This document shows, one piece after another, positions 1 through 10,129 of a stretch of DNA of 64,000 bases. Source of the DNA: Haematobia irritans. Taxonomy: Eukaryota; Arthropoda; Insecta; Diptera; Muscidae. The stretch covers positions 58,427,641 through 58,491,640 of the forward strand of contig NC_134398.1 in assembly GCF_050003625.1 (NCBI RefSeq). The letters are read 5' to 3'. The notes beneath the pieces are model-generated. The model saw only the letters and a list, made by a program, of their open reading frames with translations. It searched no databases and was not told the origin of the DNA. Position 1 is the stretch's first letter, and every line of letters starts with the position of its first letter. The translations under genes were made by a program, and so were the position numbers.

Positions 1-1
1 T

Positions 2-473
2 CCGAAGCGTGGAAAGACTCAAAAGTCCGCTGGCAAAGTAATGGCCCCTGTTTTTTGGGATACGCATGGAATAATTTTTATCGATTATCTTGAGAAGGGA
101 AAACCCATCAACAGTGACTATTATATGGCGTTATTGGAGCGTTTGAAGGTCGAAATCGCGGCAAAACGGCCCCATATGAAGAAGAAAAAAGTGTTGTTCC
201 ACCAAGACAACGCACCGTGCCACAAGTCATTGAGAACGATGGCAAAAATTCCTGAATTTGGCTTTGAATTGCTCCTCCACTCACCGTATTCTACAGATCT
301 GGCCCCCAGAAAGGATGCTCCCAGGGAAAAAATTTGGCTGCAATGAAGAGGTGATCGCCGAAACTGAGGCCTATTTTGAGGTAAAACCGAAGGAGTACTA
401 CCAAAATGGTATCAAAAAATTGGAAGGTCGTTATAATCGTTCTATCGCTCTTGAAGGGAACTATGTTGAATAA
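2..473 (+). pseudogene. irritans-type mariner transposase, broken 3' part
   Basis: This is the C-terminal part of a Tc1/mariner transposase, the nuclear enzyme that cuts and pastes its own element at TA sites. The frame is open to the window edge, so the N-terminal DNA-binding part lies outside. The piece shows VFWD, then the second catalytic Asp in FHQDNAPCH, then DLAP. The segment that should carry the third catalytic Asp (about ten residues after DLAP) is missing. A deletion near 305 changes the reading frame, and the family C-terminus (GKKFGCNEEVIAETEAYF, ending ALEGNYVE) continues in another frame to the stop at 473. The sequence is very close to what is known of the Himar1-like irritans subfamily. 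The lost catalytic Asp and the frameshift make it inactive. Confidence 0.93.
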
Positions 474-511
474 TAAAAACGAATTTTGACAAAAAATGTG
501 TTTTTCTTTGT

Positions 512-541
512 TAGACCGGGGACTTATCAGCATACCTATTA
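512..541 (-). repeat. mariner terminal inverted repeat (3' end)
   Basis: About 40 bp after the transposase stop lies agaccggggacttatcag, which matches the inner part of the irritans-type mariner TIR, followed by a TA at 540-541. It fixes the right boundary of the broken mariner. The left TIR is outside the window. Confidence 0.8.
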
Positions 542-637
542 AATTCATTGCTGCTGCGCCAATTTTGCACCACTTCTGGGTGCAAAAAGACCATTTTCAC
601 TACTTTTTTAGTGAAGGTTTTCTTGCTGGGTAACATT
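542..637. repeat. Fragment of TIR element family C
   Basis: This stretch resembles the end region of a family seen at 9230-9742, 35408-37197 and 50971-51356: an aaattcat...cgccaatt core and a terminus reading ttttcttgctggg. It directly abuts the mariner TIR, so the mariner probably inserted in or next to it. Confidence 0.4.
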
Positions 638-1190
638 GTTTTCGTCCTATTAAAATTTTAAGTATAGTGGTTCATATATAAATATATGTATATGGAAATA
701 TAAACTTTTATATATCTCCCAACAAATTTAAAGGATTTCAAATGGTATCAACTATTTTGGTTTACAAAATGGTGAAGGGTATACTATAGTCGGACCAAAT
801 ATCTATCTGTTAAATTGGATCACTTATTTTTGCACTTCATAGACAAGTGTTTGTAAAATAAATGAAATTAGTGGATTGAAACCTTGTCATATGTCGACTT
901 TAACTCTATTAATTGAACGGCAAGATGAATTCATTATATGAAATTTTTTGTTCCATTATAGCTCATGTTTATTTGACATATCGAAGGCTGAGACTCATTA
1001 CTCTCCTTACGCTGTCATTTCTGAAAATGGAATTTCAGCTGAAATGCTAATTGATCTAACAAAAAATTTCAAGAAATTTTATGGAAATTCTTGGTTAAGA
1101 AGAAGTCTAATAGCGGACAATATTATATCATATAAATATCATAGAAAGAATATGATCACCTCAAACTTCTTCTATTAAGAGCAAAATGCT
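638..1190. other. AT-rich stretch with a family B tail fragment
   Basis: No gene is recognised. At about 755-800 the motif ggtgaagggtatactatagt followed by cgg is the start of a decayed family B 3' tail. The rest shows no convincing coding frame or repeat boundary. Confidence 0.4.
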
Positions 1191-1199
1191 GTTTCACGA

Positions 1200-1400
1200 C
1201 GGGGAATATCCAACCGTGCGTCCGTCGGTTGTATATTAGCTCCCATTTAAACCGATCCCAAGCTTTGACTTCTTGAGGACGAGAAAATTTAATCAAGTTC
1301 ACATTTGGGGCTGAGTTATTGAGAAACGGGTTCGGTTTATTCGCGAGATTCCGGCCGAAATGTTATAAAAAGTATGCCAAAATTAGACTGAGCGGATGTA
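1200..1400 (+). pseudogene. Decayed A-repeat and DD41D mariner C-terminal remnant
   Basis: At about 1230-1260 there is a relic of the A repeat (agctcccatttaaaccgatc). From 1322 to 1395 the sequence aligns with the C-terminal coding end of the mariner at 26338-27050: attccggccgaaatg is shared exactly, and the following codons translate to a related string ending ERMYHLKR in place of FRMDHLRR. It holds stop codons and is a heavily decayed fragment of the same transposase type on the opposite strand. Confidence 0.5.
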
Positions 1401-1404
1401 CCAT

Positions 1405-1605
1405 TTGAAGCGTAGTTGAGGTCAATATTTAATATATGTTTGCATCCAAGCATATTATATTTACAATGATTTTATGTCCCAAACATAATATGTTCTAATA
1501 TATTAACATATATGTTATGCTAGTTTATGAACATTATATGCTTGCACTTAAAAATAATGTGCTAAAAATTTGAGTTCCAAACATATGTTCGCAGCACCCA
1601 GAAGA
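1405..1605. repeat. Family D AT-rich repeat (catatg-rich)
   Basis: Rich in aacataatatg, acatatgtt and tatgcttgca motifs. Similar stretches occur at 29555-29800 and at about 35830-35950 and 36890-37110. This looks like a TIR element family with internal ATATG palindromes. Boundaries are not resolved. Confidence 0.4.
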
Positions 1606-1624
1606 AGACTAGATAGATACATGG

Positions 1625-1974
1625 GAGCCACCGTGGTGCAATGGTTAGCATGCCCGCCTTGCATACACAAGGTCGTGGGTTCGATTCCTGCTACGACCGA
1701 ACACCAACAAGTTTTTCAGCGGTGGATTATCCCACCTCAGTAATGCTGGTGACATTTCTGAGGTTTTCAAAGCTTCTCTAAGTGGTTTCACTGGAATGTG
1801 GAACGCCGTTCGGACTCGGCTATAAAAAGGAGGTCCCTTGTCATTGAGCTTAACATGGAATCGGGCAGCACTCAGTGATAAGAGAGAAGTTCACCACTGT
1901 GGTATCACAATGGACTGAATAGTCTAAGTGAGCCTGATACATCGGGCTGCCACATAACCTAACCTAACCTAACC
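1625..1974 (+). mobile_element. tRNA-derived SINE with (AACCT)n tail
   Basis: A 350-bp non-coding retroposon. The head is tRNA-like, with an RNA polymerase III box A (tggtgcaatgg, 1634-1644) and box B (ggttcgattcc, 1678-1688) that fit the consensus. A body of about 200 bp follows, then a tail that matches the 3' end of the LINE at 57274-57604, and the element ends in four AACCT units. It is flanked by a 7-bp direct repeat TACATGG (1618-1624 and 1975-1981), the likely target-site duplication. More decayed relatives are at 15474-15734, 30505-30640 and 37752-38098. Confidence 0.85.
1634..1688 (+). promoter_or_regulatory. Pol III internal promoter of SINE (boxes A and B)
   Basis: Box A at 1634-1644 and box B at 1678-1688 are spaced 33 bp apart, normal for a tRNA-type internal promoter. 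This is the best-preserved SINE promoter in the window. Confidence 0.75.
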
Positions 1975-1981
1975 TACATGG

Positions 1982-2305
1982 TGTCTTTAGCAATAATGAT
2001 CAGTACTGACACCTGAGGCGTCAGTATTGGCCCAAAATGAAAATCTAATTTTCTCCTGGAGCTCTTTCGAAATATCTGGATACCGTTCTTGGACAATACT
2101 TCTATTGTGATGTAATATTTCCAATATGTGCTAAAATATTTGTTGGTTTGACTGTGATGATGAATTATTTTTTGACTTCGTCAAATATTTTCCCAGTGTG
2201 ACTATACGAAAAAGTTTTAGTGCTAGGCCGATGCTGATGAAATACTTATCGATTTTGATCAGATTTTGCTCCACTGTGTGATCCCTCATGATATTTTCTC
2301 CTTTT
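1982..2305. other. No feature recognised
   Basis: Intergenic sequence between the SINE and the first A element. No coding frame, RNA gene or repeat boundary is seen. Confidence 0.4.
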
Positions 2306-5055
2306 TATACCCACCACCATAGAATGGTGATGGGGGTATAAAAGGTTTGTCATTCCGTGTGTAACACATCGAAATATCGATTTCCGAATATATAAAGAAT
2401 ATATATTCTTGATCAATTAGAAATTCTAAGACGATATAAGCATGTCCGTCTGTCTGTTGTAATCACGCTACAGCCTTCAATATTGGCGTTATCATCCTGA
2501 AATTTGGCACAGATTCGTTTTTTGTTTGCAGGCAGGTCAAGCTCGAAGATGGGCTATATCGGTTCAAGTTTTGATATAGTCCCCATATAAACCGATTTCC
2601 CGATTTGGGGTCTTGGGCTTATAAAAACTCTAGTTTTTATCCAATTTGCCTGAAATTGAAAATCTACAGGTACATGCGGACCATAAATACGTGAGCCGAA
2701 AATGGTGCCCATCGGTCCATGTTTGGTATAGCCCCCATATAGACCGATCTCCCGATATTGATTCTTGGGCTTCTCTAAACTGTATTTATTACACTATTTG
2801 CCTGAAATTGAAAATCTAGAGGTATTTTAGGACCATAAAGAGGTGTGTCGAAAATGGTCCGTATCGGTCTATGTTTTGGTACAGTCGGCATATAGACCGA
2901 TCTCCCGATTTGTATATCCTCCCCATAAAGAATATATATTCTGGGTCGTGGTGAAATTCTGAGTCGATCTGAGCATGTCCGTCCGTCCGTCTGTTGAAAT
3001 CACGCTAACTTCCGAACAAAGCAAGCTATCGACTTGAAACTTGGCACAAGTAGTTGTTATTGATGTAGGTCGGATGGTATTCCAAATGGGACATATCGGT
3101 CCACTTTTACGTATAGCCCCCATATAAACGGACCCCCAAATTTGGCTTGCAGACCATCTAAGAGAAGCAAATTTCATCCGATCCGGCTGAAATTTGGTAC
3201 ATGGTGTAAGTGTATGGTCTCTAACAACTATGCATAAATTGGTCCGCATCGGTCCATAATTATATAAAGCCCCATATAAACCGATCACCAGATTTGACCT
3301 CCGGAGCCTCTTGGAAGAGCAAAATTCATCCGATTCGGTTGAAATTTGGTACATGGTGTTAGTATATTGTATTTAACAACCGTGCAAAAACTGGTCCACA
3401 TCGGTTAATAATTATATATATCCCCCATATAAACCGATCCCCTGATTTGGCTTGCAGAGCCTCTAAGAAAAGCAAATTTCATCCGATCCGGCTGAAATTT
3501 GGTACATGGTGTAAGTGTATGGTCTCTAACAACTATGCATAAATTGGTCCGCATCGGTCCATAATTATATAAAGCCCCATATAAACCGATCACCAGATTT
3601 GACCTCCGGAGCCTCTTGGAAGAGCAAAATTCATCCGATTCGGTTGAAATTTGGTACATGATGTTTGTATATGGTATCCAACAACCATGCAGGAAGCAAA
3701 TTTCATCCGAGTATGTGTGCCGAAATTGAGGTCTATCGGTCCAATTTTTGGTATAACCTCCATATAGACCGATCTCTCGATTTTACTTCTTGGGCGTCTA
3801 GAGACTATATTTTCTAGCCGATTTGCTTGAAATTGAAAATCTAGAGGTATGGTGCCTATAGGTCCATTTTTTGGTATAACCCCCATATAGACCGATCTCC
3901 CGACTTTATTTCTTGGGCTGCTAGAATCCGTAGTTTTTATCTAATTTGCCGGAAATTAGAAATATAGACGTATCTTAGGACCATAAAGAGGTGTGTAGAT
4001 AACGGTCCGTATCGGTCCAAGTTCTGGTATAGCCCCTATATAGACTGATCTCCCGATTTTACTTCTTGGGCTTCTAGAATTCGTAGTTTTCAACCAATTC
4101 GTCTGAAAGTGGAATTCTAGAGGTATTTCAGGGACATTAAGAGGTGGTGAGTATTGGTCCATGTTTTGGTATAGCCCCCATATAGACCTACAAATAGATT
4201 AGCCGAATATGACCACAAATAGATCAGCCGAATATGGTGTGTGTCGACCCATGTTTTAGTGTAGCCTCCACATAGACCGATCTCCAGATTTAACTCCTTG
4301 GGCTTCTAGAAACCGTAGTTTTTATCCGATTTGCACAAAAATGTAAATATACTGGAAGTGTAGACCCTCAAAAATCTGTATCGCATTTATTTTTACCGGT
4401 CCATTTGGCAAGGCATGGATATAGACCGATTTAAATTCTTGAGGGTACACCCAAAGAAAAAATATTTTCCTCCGGAATGAAATTTTAGGCAAACGAAATT
4501 TCCCTTTTCAAATAAAGTATTTTCGTTTAGAGAAAACTAATCCGAATTTGTGATAAGCGATTCATCGATTCTCTCCAAAATTTGTGTCAAAAAAAAAAAA
4601 AAAAACATTGCTTGCCTAAAATTTCGTTCCTCAGAAAACAAAACACTTCTTTCGGGGTATAGCAGGCGCACTGATCATAAAAATTGCTTGAAACAGAAAG
4701 TAAAATTTCCAGATTTTACTCATCGTATTCATTTAAATAATTTTACTCATCGTATTCATTTAAATAAAAAAAATCTATAGATTTGAGATTTCAAATCAAG
4801 GCGTTATTTCATCATATACACGATATGTTTATGATTTCTCTAAAACTCAAACAAAATTGGTTCTCATAAATCCATACTAGTTGAACTAATTTGCTCGGGA
4901 GAAGATTTGTCATCAAACCCCCTAAAATACTATACAACATATTATCAAGTAACCCGCTACGACGAAGAGTTTTCAAAGTAAACTATTATATTTGATTCAT
5001 GGTGGTGGGTATTTAAGATTCGGCCCGGCCGAACTTACTGCTGTATATACTTTTT
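2306..5055 (+). mobile_element. Family A Helentron-like element, mosaic copy (A1)
   Basis: The head (tatacccaccaccatagaat) is at 2306, followed by a GTCY tract and repeats of the phrase tcccgatttgg...tcttgggctt. At about 2912 the sequence switches to a different subfamily and restarts within the head (ccataaagaatatatattct, then gtccgtccgtccgtctg), followed by 153-bp type monomers. Near 3690 it returns to the first subfamily. The tail has the palindrome cggcccggccg and ends at a T-run. The switch points suggest recombination or insertion between two A subfamilies. A 210-bp MITE sits at 4448-4657. No Rep/helicase protein is present, so the element is non-autonomous. Confidence 0.75.
4448..4657. 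mobile_element. 210-bp TIR MITE in A1
   Basis: The ends are imperfect inverted repeats: the left side reads cacccaaagaa...gaaattttaggcaa and the right side is its complement. It is flanked by TA on each side. The related A copy at about 28220-28240 has the uninterrupted site (gagggtatagaaggcg), so this is an insertion with a TA duplication, as for Tc1/mariner-type MITEs. The TIR resembles those of the 15949 and 18286 elements. Confidence 0.7.
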
Positions 5056-5059
5056 TTTT

Positions 5060-6548
5060 TGTTTAGAATAAATCGTCAAAATGTTTTCAGAATATTTAAT
5101 ATAATTAAAATAATTTAAAAGTTATCTACTATTTATTCAAGCCAAATTATTTAAATGTTAATATTAGTTAAGTCACATTGCTCATGACACAAAAGTGAGA
5201 AATTATATTATTTGTTATCTATTTATTCTAAGCCTTTCATTTCCGTTTTTAATTATATTTCCCATTACACGCCGTCATTCATTCAAAATATCTAGTTGAA
5301 CGAAAAGAACACCTGCGATCGCAGTTAGAGCCAACCGCAAGAAGAGTCATTCAAGGAAATTCTCAAGCCTCATTCTGCCATTGAATATCTCTAACAGTGC
5401 AATGTCACACAGAGGAATTTGGAATGCATTCGAACAGTCCTCTATATGGCCACATCTCTTGCACACAGACAGTCGGTCGCATATTTAAAAGGTTTTTGTA
5501 TAATTAAATTAAAATAAATAAGAATGATATCTGCCTGAAAACATTCATGCAAACAAAATGAGTGGATTGGCAACTAAAGTGCCTGGAAGCTAGCTATCAT
5601 TGATGAATAGGTGAAGCATGGGCATAATAGAATCAACTACATAGTGGTGGTGCAATAGAGAGCAGTGAGGTGTGCATATTTGAAGCCTGACAAAACTATG
5701 GCAGTCTTGTTTTGAAATTATTTTTTTCACTGTCAATTGAAATGATACGGAACTGGGTATTGGAGTATCAATTCTCTAAGTGGGTTAAATAACATAAAGA
5801 ATTGATATTCAAAATTGCAAATACTGGTAAGGAGGAGAGAAAGTTCAAGATAACTATTAAAAATATATTTAAGCAAATTCAGCACTAATTTTAATATAGT
5901 ACGAAAATTAAACATTTTTTGATTGTAGCCATTATAAAATTTGTGAGCATGTTATAACTGTTGTTTAGTTATTTATAATACAAAAAGCGGATTTTCATGC
6001 AATACCTTTTAAATATAAGCTCTAAATTAAAATATATAAAAATTCAATATATAAAACCAGGAAGATAAAAAAGCTCAGAGTGCTTATGTGCAATGCAATT
6101 GAACCACGGATTGTATACTTTTCTGAGAATTCTCACCCCACTTATTTAAAAAGGGTTAAAGGTAACAATATATAGAATAATTTAAAATTATGCATAAATA
6201 GGATAGAACTTGACTATTGTTCAGAAATTCATCGTTTAAAAACACTTTTATCTATTTTTTTTAGTTCTCACCCAATACCCAGACATCCAAAAATTTAATA
6301 ACTTATTTCAACTGTTAACAAACCCCAATTTTCCATCTTAACATTAAAAAACTCGGATTTTCATTTATCGTATACTCAACAAAGGGTAGGAGAGGGGGTA
6401 ATGTAATTAAGTCGTGAAACCTTCCATAATTTTAAGGTAATCGGTACACTTAAAGTAAAATTTTTAAAAGGTCGGCCATAGACAAGTACTACATTCTATC
6501 AAAATACCTTTTCCAAATACACAACTATCTGTATTTTTTGAAATTTTT
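5060..6548. other. No gene recognised
   Basis: AT-rich sequence. I see no tandem repeat, TIR pair or coding frame longer than chance here. It is one of the few stretches without an obvious member of the window's repeat families. Confidence 0.4.
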
Positions 6549-6582
6549 ATAGACTCCACCATATGATGGAGGGTATTTTAAC

Positions 6583-8124
6583 TGGCGACCGCACATATCC
6601 CCCAACGGACATTTCGCCCAAAATGATTTTTGGGCGTTATGACCTCCATTGGGGCGGTCACATCGCCCAATTTTAGTTTGGGCTTTATGTCCTCCCTCAT
6701 CGCGGTCATAAGCCCCATAAAGAAATGTGGGTGTTATGACCGTATGAATATAATTGAATATAAACAATAGTTTAAAATAACAAAATATATATTTTTTAAA
6801 TCATTCAAAAGCTATATATGATTACTTACTTCATCTATCCATAATTTTTTTTAAATATTTAATAGATAGATATGCCTCTTATTGACAAATATCGAATCCT
6901 GCTGGAAGAAGATGTAAAACTAGCATATCTTGGCTTCATCGTTTGTTTTAATTGTTTTTGATTTGGAACACAATTTTTGACTATTTTCCTTCTCAGCGTA
7001 CGATTGAAATGGAAAAGCGGCTAAAGTGGCACTACGAAGACCTATTTCGCTCGTGAAATTGGTCGGTTTACGCTCCAAGACATTTGAATTTATATATTGA
7101 AACATGAAAATTCGGAAATTGATAATTTTTTTCTTTTGAACAAACCAGACAAATGCTGAATTGAAAATTATGTATTTTAAACTGAAAATTGGAACAAGAT
7201 GAGATGATCGATTTGCTGCTGATGGGTACGTGAAAAAAATCGCGCGCGCGATTTATGGGTATTTGAAATAAACCGCGCGCGCGATTTTTTTCAAGTACCC
7301 ATCAGCAGCACGTCGATCATTTCATCTCTTTACAATTTTAATGTTTATAACAAGATAATAAACTGAAAGTTGCTAGTATTTGAGGACGACGAGAATTCGC
7401 GCACGCGAATCCTTTGTTAAATTCATCACATTCAATTTGTCCTCAAGTTCTTGCATCTTTCGTTTTATTAACTTGATTTAAAAAATTAACACAGTTATAC
7501 TGACATGTCGTTTGTAACCTTCGTAAATATTAGTAATTTCTTGAACCTATAAGATAAAATGGAACGACCGAAAAAGGGACATCCATAAAACAATAGCATT
7601 TCCATCATCCATATTATTCATTATTGCAGTTATTGGGGTGGAACACAAAGAGACTGTATGCCAAATCGGCTTCCATAATAGTGGTTTGCTAAAACATCTT
7701 TTCCGGCAGACTTTCGCACATTTAGTATTCACTCATATGTTCTGATTTGGCAAATAGTGCTATGAGTTCTTGGGGGCTTTGTGGAGCGTTTTGCACCATG
7801 TTCTCCTTAATTTTCTTATAGACCACGAGATCTGCGCTGTCTTTCTAGTTACTGCATTTCGAATTAAATACCGTACGTATTTACTTAACCAAAATTGGGG
7901 ATCAAAACTACTTCATTTAGGACAGTTTTTGATTTGTATTCCGACATTATTTTCCCCATAAAATATTGGGCGTTTTGACCGCCTATTTTTTGGGACATAT
8001 GACCGCGATGAGGGAGGACATAAAGCCCAAACTAAAATTGGGCGATGTGACCGCCCCATTAGAGGTCATAACGCCCAAAAATCATTTTGGGCGAAATATC
8101 CCTTGGGGGATATGTCCGGTCGCC
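6583..8124. mobile_element. Long-inverted-repeat element with 8-bp TSD
   Basis: The two ends (about 6583-6740 and 7975-8124) are near-identical reverse complements of roughly 150-165 bp. Each is built from short related motifs (gggcgttatgacc, ggcggtcacatcgccca, tcgcggtcata). The element is flanked by attttaac on both sides (6575-6582 and 8125-8132) and interrupts an A-element head. Long TIRs of subrepeats plus a TSD of about 8 bp fit a foldback-, MuLE- or P-like non-autonomous element; I cannot assign the superfamily. Internally there is a GC-rich palindrome (about 7205-7320). Short open frames of about 60 codons occur on the minus strand (6920-7105, 7547-7732), but I recognise no domain in them. 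Confidence 0.75.
7203..7325. repeat. GC-rich palindrome with (CG)n stem ends
   Basis: An inverted repeat with arms of about 45-50 bp and a loop of about 25 bp. The left arm reads gctgctgatgggtacgtg, an A-run, then tcgcgcgcgcgat; the right arm is its complement apart from a few changes. A second small CG palindrome (ttcgcgcacgcgaa) is at about 7394. Such CpG-dense sequence is exceptional in this AT-rich window. Confidence 0.8.
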
Positions 8125-8489
8125 ATTTTAACTTTGTCATCCCGTTTGTAATATAGCAAAATATATCTCTCAAACTCCATGAAGTAAATATATTTTGGGT
8201 GGGGGTGAAGTTCTGAGCACGGCTGCCACTCAAGTCAAAAATAAACTAGCGAAAATTGATGAAATTTTTACCAGAAAGAACTACAATATAAATAAATATT
8301 TTTTTGCAAAATCTTATGCAGCGTTTGATCAAAGTTATTATAAACAATGTTTCTTCGAAAAAATGTTTTATTATTTTATTTTAAAATTGAAGATATGTCG
8401 CAGTTTTAAATATTTTAAGTTTGCACCAACAAGACGAAGATATTGACTTCTACAAAAGGCAGAATCAGGGAAAATTGTTAAAGATATTG

Positions 8490-8840
8490 ATTTTATAGAA
8501 AATGTAGTCAAAATTTTCTTCGTATAGAAAAATTTGCTAAAATTTAGTTTCTATAGAAAATTTTCTTTTCTACAGAAAATTTAACCAAAATTTATTTCTA
8601 TAGAAAATTTTATTTCTAGAGAAAATTTTGTCCAAATTTATTTCATTAAAAATTTTGTTAAAACTTTATTTCTATAGAACATTTTGTCAAAATTTTATTT
8701 CTATACAAAATTTTGTCAAAATTTTATTTCTTTAGAAAATTTGGTCAACATTTTATTTCTATAGAAAATTTTGTTAAAATTTTTTTCTATATAATTAATT
8801 GTAAATTAAGATGTTTCTATATAAAATTTTGTAAAATTTT
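8490..8840. repeat. 29-30 bp minisatellite (tttctatagaaa type)
   Basis: Degenerate tandem units of the form ttctatagaaaattttgtc plus aaaattttatt. Each unit contains the palindrome tttctatagaaa. The same array type occurs at 33925-34300, 35262-37720 (split), 46750-47115, 52325-52540 and 62650-63065, usually between the 153-bp array and the tail of an A element. Confidence 0.8.
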
Positions 8841-9229
8841 CCGGTTTTAGCAAATATCGGCCAAAATACCCACATTTTCCTTGTAAAATCGTCACTGTTA
8901 AGTCGAAAACTCGCAAAACTGATTAATCTTACTTATGCTCTAATTCTACGGATAAATCATAAATGCATATTTGCGAAATCTTATGCAATTTACATATTTC
9001 CAATATTTTGTACTTACAATTTAGAAGACAATGTTGAGAAACAAAACTATATATTGCCATCGACAACCCAAGTAATTCGATTGTGCATGAAAGTCTTTAG
9101 CGGAACTTTGTGTGGTTGTATATGCTTGTTTAATTTTTATAAAAACAATGGAAAATCGTAAATAGGTTTTCAAATTGTGGGGGTGGAGGTCTAAGCACCC
9201 TTTCCAGAGGACCCGGAAGTAATGATAAA

Positions 9230-9742
9230 TTGGCACAGAAGCGATGAATTTAATATGGGCTTGCCATAGGACGGATGTCCACCATTTCCACATCCGTTGC
9301 ACTGCCTTTGCTTCACTTCTTAAGGTGTGATCCGAATTCAGTTTTTTGGATGTAAATTAAAAAGATGTGATATTTTGCCAAAAAACAATTTTTTTGTAAT
9401 TTTTTTTTATGATTTTTAATGCATTCTAACCTTTGTTCGAAACTTTTGACCTAAAATATTTCCAAAAATTCGCAATTTTGGATAGACTGGATTTAAATTT
9501 TTTTTTTTTTGACAAAATTTAAATAATTTGTACAATTTTATTAACCCTAACTCTGTTTTTAACCTATTTGAAACAAAAAAAGTTCAAATTACCCTTTAAA
9601 AATATGAAAAAAGCGAATTATAAAAAATTGAATTAAAGGAACTTCCTGAGTAGTTAAAATAAAGAACATCTTTGGAGGACATTTGTTGAAAGTGCTTTTA
9701 AAGTTGTGCCCTTAGAAGTAATTCCAATTTTTTTCTGGGATG
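9230..9742 (+). mobile_element. Family C TIR element fragment, copy 1
   Basis: Shares with 35408-35790 and 37120-37197 the phrases ggcacagaagcgat, cacttcttaaggtgtgat and, at the right end, gtgcttttaaagttgtgcc with a terminus near ttttttctgggat. No transposase frame is visible, so it is probably non-autonomous. Confidence 0.55.
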
Positions 9743-9786
9743 TGATGTGCTATAAAGTATAGAATTTGAAGAAGTGACTAACGGTT

Positions 9787-9865
9787 TTGCCTTATCATAA
9801 TGGACTGAATGGTCTAAGTGAGCCTGAAACTTAATCGGGCTGCCACTTTAACCTAACCAAACGAT
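9787..9865 (+). mobile_element. LINE 3'-tail fragment
   Basis: Carries ataatggactgaatggtct, then gagcctgaaacttaatcggg and ctgccactttaacctaacc. The cttaatcgggctgccacttt form matches the LINE at 57274-57604 rather than the SINE at 1625, so this is a very short 5'-truncated LINE or a decayed relative. Confidence 0.65.
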
Positions 9866-10129
9866 TCTGCATGTTTCAAATCTGGAAGAGTTCCTCTTCA
9901 AACGACATAAATTAGGCGGCAACTCTGATGCCAGTCACCCTAACGTCAAATTCTGATGTCCATGAGAATAGACGATTGAGTCGTAAAAAGTTGTAAAAGA
10001 AGTAAGTCGTTTAAAGTTGCTCTGTTCTCTCGCCCAAGCTAATCGATTTTGTTTTAACGTTACAGTTGCCGGTTTAAAGTGACATCAACCATCGATCGAT
10101 TATTATATAAAATTTTTAATTCGTATTTT

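Larger units (their letters stand above)
6549..9132 (+). mobile_element. Family A element split by a 1.54-kb insertion
   Basis: The A head (ctccaccatatgatggaggg) begins at about 6551 and resumes at 8125 with ttttaactttgtcatcccgt. A short decayed middle and the 29-30 bp minisatellite follow (8490-8840). The tail, with the conserved phrase cccaagtaattcgattgtgc, ends near gcttgttt at 9132. The 153-bp array is essentially absent in this copy. Confidence 0.65.

Noticed and set aside
1956..1975. Telomere-type repeat (TTAGG)n, complement AACCT
   Set aside because: Only three or four units are present, always at the end of SINE or LINE copies and within TSDs. It is the retroposon tail, and higher flies do not use TTAGG telomeres.
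6920..7105. Transposase fragment in the long-inverted-repeat element
   Set aside because: The 61-codon frame shows no catalytic motif or domain I can recognise. Its length is compatible with chance.
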